Assembly: GCA_021613535.1 (NCBI GenBank)
Contig: CP075494.1
Location: 14,818,001 to 14,882,000, forward strand
Direction of reading: 5' to 3'
Source: Adineta vaga
Taxonomy: Eukaryota; Rotifera
Length of the DNA: 64,000 nt
The stretch's first letter is position 1; each line of letters starts with the position of its first letter. Shown here piece after piece: positions 59,512 through 64,000 of this stretch. The notes beneath the pieces are model-generated. The model had not been told where the DNA came from. It did no database searches and saw only the letters and a program-made list of their open reading frames with translations. Made by a program: the position numbers and the translations under genes.

Positions 59512-62500
59512 ATCTTTGTATATGTCAGTTGCAAGACCGTCTTATTCTCTCGTGCTCAATTAAATAGGCACTAATATTACATTGAAACATTGGCAAGAAG
59601 AGTAGATAAGAAGAAGAAGAAAAGAAATCTGCTTGAGGAAAAGAGTAACTGTTGAACACATAAATAAATCTTAATATATTTTTTGTCAAAAAAAAACACA
59701 ACAACAACAACTAATAATTAACCGACTATTGCATTCAAAACAAGATTTTGAACTTTTACACGTCTCTTCACTGTTAACAAGTGCTTCCGAAGGTTGTTTG
59801 ACACAACCAGAACAGAATGATTTTCCTTTTTTTAGTCTGCCTTTAAAAGTAATCAACACTTCAATTTAATTCTCATGTTGAGTAAAAGAATTACTAATTT
59901 TCAAGTCATTTACCTTTATTATAATATTGTAAATAAGCAGATAATCAAGTGATTTGTTTCGTTGAAGATATTATTCATCTACAATCATCCAAAAAAAAAG
60001 GAAAATTTCTTTTTAGTTTCTTACTGTTTCTTTTGAAGTTTAGTGTGCGTGTAGTCCGGATGTTGTTAGTATTCTATCATCTACAAGATCTAACTGTCTT
60101 TGAAGCGTAAAAAAACGACTGAATTAAAATCAGTTTTTCTCTTGTATGTGCTTTTTGATAGAGAAACTATTGTAAATATTCAATTGTTAGTTTCTTCGAA
60201 ATCATACGAATAGAAAATGAATGCTATCTGAGCATACATCATCTTTGACGCAGGTCTATCATCAAACTAATTGATGTCTGCTTCTGTCTTTCCTCTTCGT
60301 TTTTTCCCTTTTTTTTCTCCTCTTTTCCTCTGATGATACTAATAACTGTGATGGCGTCGAGGTGTATGAGTGTAAAAAAACACGTCTGATTACCTATTCT
60401 CGAAGCTAATTATGAATACAATTCATATGTATGCATAGAAAACAAAATCAATGAAGAGTCGGTTAATAGAAATAAACTAAAAAATATTCGCGAAAAAGAA
60501 ACTCATCTGATATGAGAGACTTAGAAATCAGGTATGCGAATGAAAAGCTCGAGAAAGATTGAATTAATTGCTGAAAGCGTCAGTTTTATTTGATAATAAT
60601 TAAAAAGAAATGTTCTTAGGTTCGGTAAGAATGAATGTACTTATTCTTATCTTTTGTATATCGAGGTGAGTTTTTTTTTATAAATAATCATGATTATTGA
60701 AGAGATTTACAACAGACAACTTACTTAATGATTCTATTTTAACAAGAAGAATTAATTTAAAGTAAAGGTGAAACAAATTCGTCTATCCGATTATCTATTC
60801 CTAATCATCTTCTCTCAACATGTTTCTTTTTCGTTGATTCAACTAAACAATAATAAATATATAGTCGAGATTTTCTTGACAATATTTCTACCTTGAAATT
60901 ATATTCATTCAAGGCACACTAAGACATGCATAGTATTTCTTCTTTCCAATAATTTAATTCTAATCAAAAACAGACAGATTTTAGTCGACATATGCAATAA
61001 GATATGTTTTCAGATGAAATTAGATTATATGTCTATTCTTACTGTTGTCAACAACATCGTTGATTTAATGAAGTGAAAAGATAAATACAGGTTATCTATT
61101 GAATGTTCATCTCGTATGATTTATTTATTGTTACTAAAAGTCAGGGATAATTAAAAAAGAAACGAATCCAATTTCATTAATTGTTACATATGGAATGTCA
61201 AATTCTTTTTCTTTATTCTCTGTATGTGAAATGATAGCATGAAAAGGTGTAAAATCATGGAAAGAAAAAGATTTGTCCTTTGAAATCAGGAACATCGAAT
61301 GAATTGATCAAATATATTTGCGACTGATTGGAATGACGTAAGTTAAATAAACTCATTAAATTTCAATGTTTTGATGTACAGAAATCATGTTTTACATTGA
61401 ACGAAAGAGAAGAATAAACGATGATTCTATTCCCAACAGATTGCACTATTTCTGATTTAATTAGTTTTCTCTCGTGCATCGAAACTAGTATAAATAGAAG
61501 CAAAAAAAACAAATAAGAAAATTGCTCGTTTTACATTCAGTTGAGAATAAGAGAAGATTGTTCATTTATAAAATTCTTCTTCTTCTTACTATCAGGTGCA
61601 TTACATTGATCATCTTCTTCAATAATGAAACAGATTCTCTTGTCATTTATCAATATGTTATATTCAACGTTTCGTTAGTCAAAGCAATAAAACTATACTT
61701 AAAAACTAAGTGAAGCATTTATTTATTTCAAATATTACATTTTTTTCTTCCCATCATAATAATGAATGATCTTCAGTTTCGACGAACAAATATATCTAAA
61801 TAGATGTTATTTTCCTCGATTATCATTCATCAATGCTTCTGACGCATTTCCTCACCAGAGATGATAATTACTTTTTTACCTTTTTCTTCTTCTTTTTTTA
61901 AATCAATGTTAGGTAGTAAATAATTCATTTTCTTTATAAATCTTCTTGTTAGAAACATAGTTTGAGATTGTAAATGAGAACTATTTGTTAATCTATTTTT
62001 AGTTGAAAATAATTATAGATTTTTCATCAATTGAGAACTAGTTCCTTTTCTGTTTTCCACGTGGGTAGGTCAAATGTATTTACTATGCTAATAAATATTA
62101 TTGTAATGTTTATTCAAAAAACAACGGTGAATAATGGGCATAAAGAATTTCTTTTTCTTTCTAACGTTCATATTCAAGGTTGAGACATTGTTTTTCAAAT
62201 ATAGTGGAAGAAATAATTTGAATAACATGAATAGTGATGTTTTGTTTTTCAAATGGAAAATATTTCTATTGAATCAAACGAGTTTTTCTCTCCTTTTTCA
62301 TCAGAATGAAAAATCATTCGAGCAGAATAGTTTGAGAGAAATCGATGTACTTCATTAGTTGATAACATAGAACGTAGAACGAGTGTTTATTAAATACGAT
62401 GAGACAGTCCGATGACTTGAAGAAAAAGAATTATATTACTTTTCTCGAGGAAATCTAACCGAAAGAAATAGTTGTATTTTGTTTTATATATATGTCGTGT

Positions 62501-62678
62501 TTTCCCTTCGGTTACAGTTCAAGATAGAAAGAAGAAAAAAACCTCTTGCGACGTTTTTCTCTCTTTTGGATAATTTTGTTAAATGTATTTACCGATTTTC
62601 TTCCTAATAATTCTGTTAGTTCCGAGAAAGAAACATGCATTGATGAAGTTTAACTATCGTTCGTTTTTTTTTCTTTAA

Positions 62679-63383
62679 TCAGGTAAAAGATTTCTCTTTA
62701 TATTTATTTCGTAAATCTTTGACAACAATCGAACAACCTTTATGAATAGAAATATTTTGAAATGTTTTCTCGCCCGAATAATTTTCGTAGGAATTATAAT
62801 TAATTGTTTTGAAAATTTGAAAATTATATTTAAGAAATGCCTTCAGTGAATAGTCACCAGTGACATCAGCGTAGATTAAATCAAAATTGTTTTCTTTTGC
62901 AAATTGAATTGATTTATCAATTAATTGACTTGCTAATTGATTTCGTCGATATTTAGGATTAACACCAAGAAGATAAACATGAAATAGATTATTACATTGA
63001 AATTCTTTGAATAGATCAATATTTTCATGTAATTTTGTTAGAAGACCACTGATATGTTCATGTTTATGTAAATAATGACGATTTAAGGACGAATAGAGAA
63101 TATCAGAATGATCAGTTGTATCATCGTCTTTTTTATCATGAAGATTAAGTGAATAAGCGATTGGTAGAGAACAATTCTTTTCTAAATCATAGAAAGCTAA
63201 ACTAAGATGATCAGTTTTTGCTTTATAGAAGACTTGTTTTAACCAAGGTAAATCAATTTCATCCGGTACTTTTGTTTTCAAATATTGATTCATTGGTTCA
63301 TAGGGAAAAAATGTTTCCATAACAAATAATTCGAATTCCATTGTAAATTCATCTTCACGCATTAAACGACATGTAAAAGACAT
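62679..63383 (-). CDS. GNAT-family N-acetyltransferase (arylalkylamine NAT-like)
   Basis: An intronless gene for a 234-residue protein predicted to transfer acetyl from acetyl-CoA to an amine. The acetyl-CoA-binding motif A is visible as LLGVNPKYRRNQLASQLIDK, with RRNQLA in place of the usual Q/R-x-x-G-x-G/A loop, and the following helix and strand (YADVTGDYSLKAFLKYNF) fit motif B. The N-terminal region (CRLMREDEF, ETFFPYEPMNQYLK) resembles invertebrate arylalkylamine/dopamine N-acetyltransferases, which often have FF-x-DEPL there. The substrate cannot be told from sequence. The residue that would donate a proton is not clear. It sits alone, downstream of a gene-poor stretch. Confidence 0.78.
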   Translation of the reverse strand: MSFTCRLMREDEFTMEFELFVMETFFPYEPMNQYLKTKVPDEIDLPWLKQVFYKAKTDHLSLAFYDLEKNCSLPIAYSLNLHDKKDDDTTDHSDILYSSLNRHYLHKHEHISGLLTKLHENIDLFKEFQCNNLFHVYLLGVNPKYRRNQLASQLIDKSIQFAKENNFDLIYADVTGDYSLKAFLKYNFQIFKTINYNSYENYSGEKTFQNISIHKGCSIVVKDLRNKYKEKSFT

Positions 63384-63958
63384 CTAGAAAAGAAATTTTT
63401 ATTTGCGATTATATCTTGATGTCTCAAGTTAGTTTGATAGAAAACTCTCGTCTGGTAATAATCATCAATTGAATAATCGAAGAAAAAGAAAAGTTAATGT
63501 TCGGAGAAACAATATTCAATCGGAGCTGATAGCGAGCAAGAAAACATTAGTCTGTTCTCTGAACAAAGAACATTCTTTTGTAAGACGAAGAAAAAAGAAA
63601 AGATAGTCATCTGCTTTGAGATGTTATTATAATCAGAAGCATAACCATTGAAATACATTAGAAAAAAAAACCGATGTAATCTATCATGACAGAAAAGAAA
63701 AGAAATGAGATTTTTTTTCTTCTTAGTTCACTGTAAAAAATCAATCTTCTATCTTTTTTTATATTAATCATAAACAACTATATATATATATATATAGGTC
63801 ATGTAGATAATTAATTAAAATCAATCTTATACGAATAGAAAATATTCTTTTAATTTTTATTTCTATCTATGAAATTCTCCATAGATTTGAATTGTTGTTG
63901 TTTGTTTTTCTTCCTATCAAGCAATACTTCGATTATTTCTAGGTATAAAAGATAATTT
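63384..63958. other. Divergent spacer at the right end
   Basis: 575 bp between the GNAT gene and a gene start at the right edge. It contains a (TA)n run near 63779-63796. No other feature was recognised. Confidence 0.4.
63779..63796 (+). repeat. (TA)n dinucleotide repeat
   Basis: About nine TA units upstream of the partial gene at the right edge. Confidence 0.8.
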
Positions 63959-64000
63959 ATGGCAGATTTACGAACAACTGTCAAAGAGTATTATTTTGTG
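63959..64000 (+). CDS. Start of a gene cut by the window edge
   Basis: An ATG at 63959 opens a frame (MADLRTTVKEYYFV) that runs to the end of the window. It follows GATTATTTCTAG, a good acceptor-like site 16 bases upstream, as seen at other gene starts here. Only 14 codons are visible, so the product cannot be recognised. Confidence 0.4.
   Translation, partial: MADLRTTVKEYYFV

Larger units (their letters stand above)
57573..62678. other. Large gene-free region
   Basis: About 5.1 kb without a recognised gene. It is AT-rich and contains a run of ten C residues at 58092-58101, a GAA trinucleotide run near 58504-58525, and a TTC run near 59488-59511. Short open frames occur on both strands but none carries a domain signature, plausible splice-joined extension or conserved motif. 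It may hold distal regulatory sequence or unrecognised non-coding genes. Confidence 0.5.

Overview
This is metazoan nuclear DNA: AT-rich, gene-dense, with mostly 50-70 bp GT-AG introns and animal-specific gene families (Ena/VASP, paired-like homeobox, R7 RGS, CCM3, MANF, IFT56). The compact introns, many acceptor-like TTTCAG sites just upstream of start codons, a tandem homeobox duplication and a GH130-type glycosidase that is unusual for an animal suggest a bdelloid rotifer (Adineta/Rotaria type). That placement is inference, not proof. No rRNA, tRNA, CRISPR array or intact transposon was recognised.

Layout. 0.3-6 kb (+): Rap1GAP-family GTPase activator with an apparent one-base frame break inside the GAP domain. 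6.4-7.3 kb (-): two tandem DPY30 genes. 8.0-10.2 kb (-): R7-type RGS protein (DEP-GGL-RGS). 10.9-12.1 kb (-): Ena/VASP. 14.1-16.2 kb (+): canonical poly(A) polymerase. 17.0-19.4 kb (-): PTPDC1-like phosphatase. 19.9-20.7 kb (+): MANF lacking the C-terminal CXXC. 21.2-22.7 kb (+): single-pass membrane protein with a D8C-like ectodomain. 24.4-28.1 kb (+): two tandem Prop-type homeobox genes. 28.4-29.6 kb (-): secreted GH130-like glycosidase/phosphorylase. 29.9-30.5 kb (-): MCFD2-like EF-hand protein.

31.1-34.2 kb (+): a tight series of LCLAT1-like acyltransferase, a ubiquitin-RPS27A fusion with a very divergent ubiquitin part, and Sm protein F. 34.7-37.4 kb (-): tubulin-tyrosine-ligase-like enzyme. 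40.4-41.7 kb (+): rhodopsin-class GPCR. 42.5-43.8 kb (+): MED31 and PDCD10/CCM3, closely spaced. 44.5-45.2 kb (+): LC3/Atg8. 45.8-46.7 kb (+): unrecognised membrane protein. 46.9-53.3 kb (-): nucleoporin NUP205. 54.0-56.6 kb (+): IFT56/TTC26. 56.7-57.6 kb (-): RASD/DIRAS-like small GTPase. 57.6-62.7 kb holds no recognisable gene. 62.7-63.4 kb (-): GNAT acetyltransferase. A further gene seems to start at 63959 and run off the right edge.

The genes mostly serve unrelated housekeeping, signalling and developmental roles. Themes that recur are small-GTPase and G-protein signalling (Rap1GAP, RGS, GPCR, RASD-like), mRNA production (PAP, Sm F, MED31) and cilia/tubulin (IFT56, TTLL). The most notable observations are the degenerate ubiquitin fused to RPS27A, the frame break in Rap1GAP, the CXXC-less MANF, the probable horizontally acquired GH130 gene, the tandem Prop and DPY30 duplications, and three closely spaced same-strand clusters that could be trans-spliced operons. 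Exon coordinates were read by hand from frame and GT-AG consistency and may be off by a base or two.
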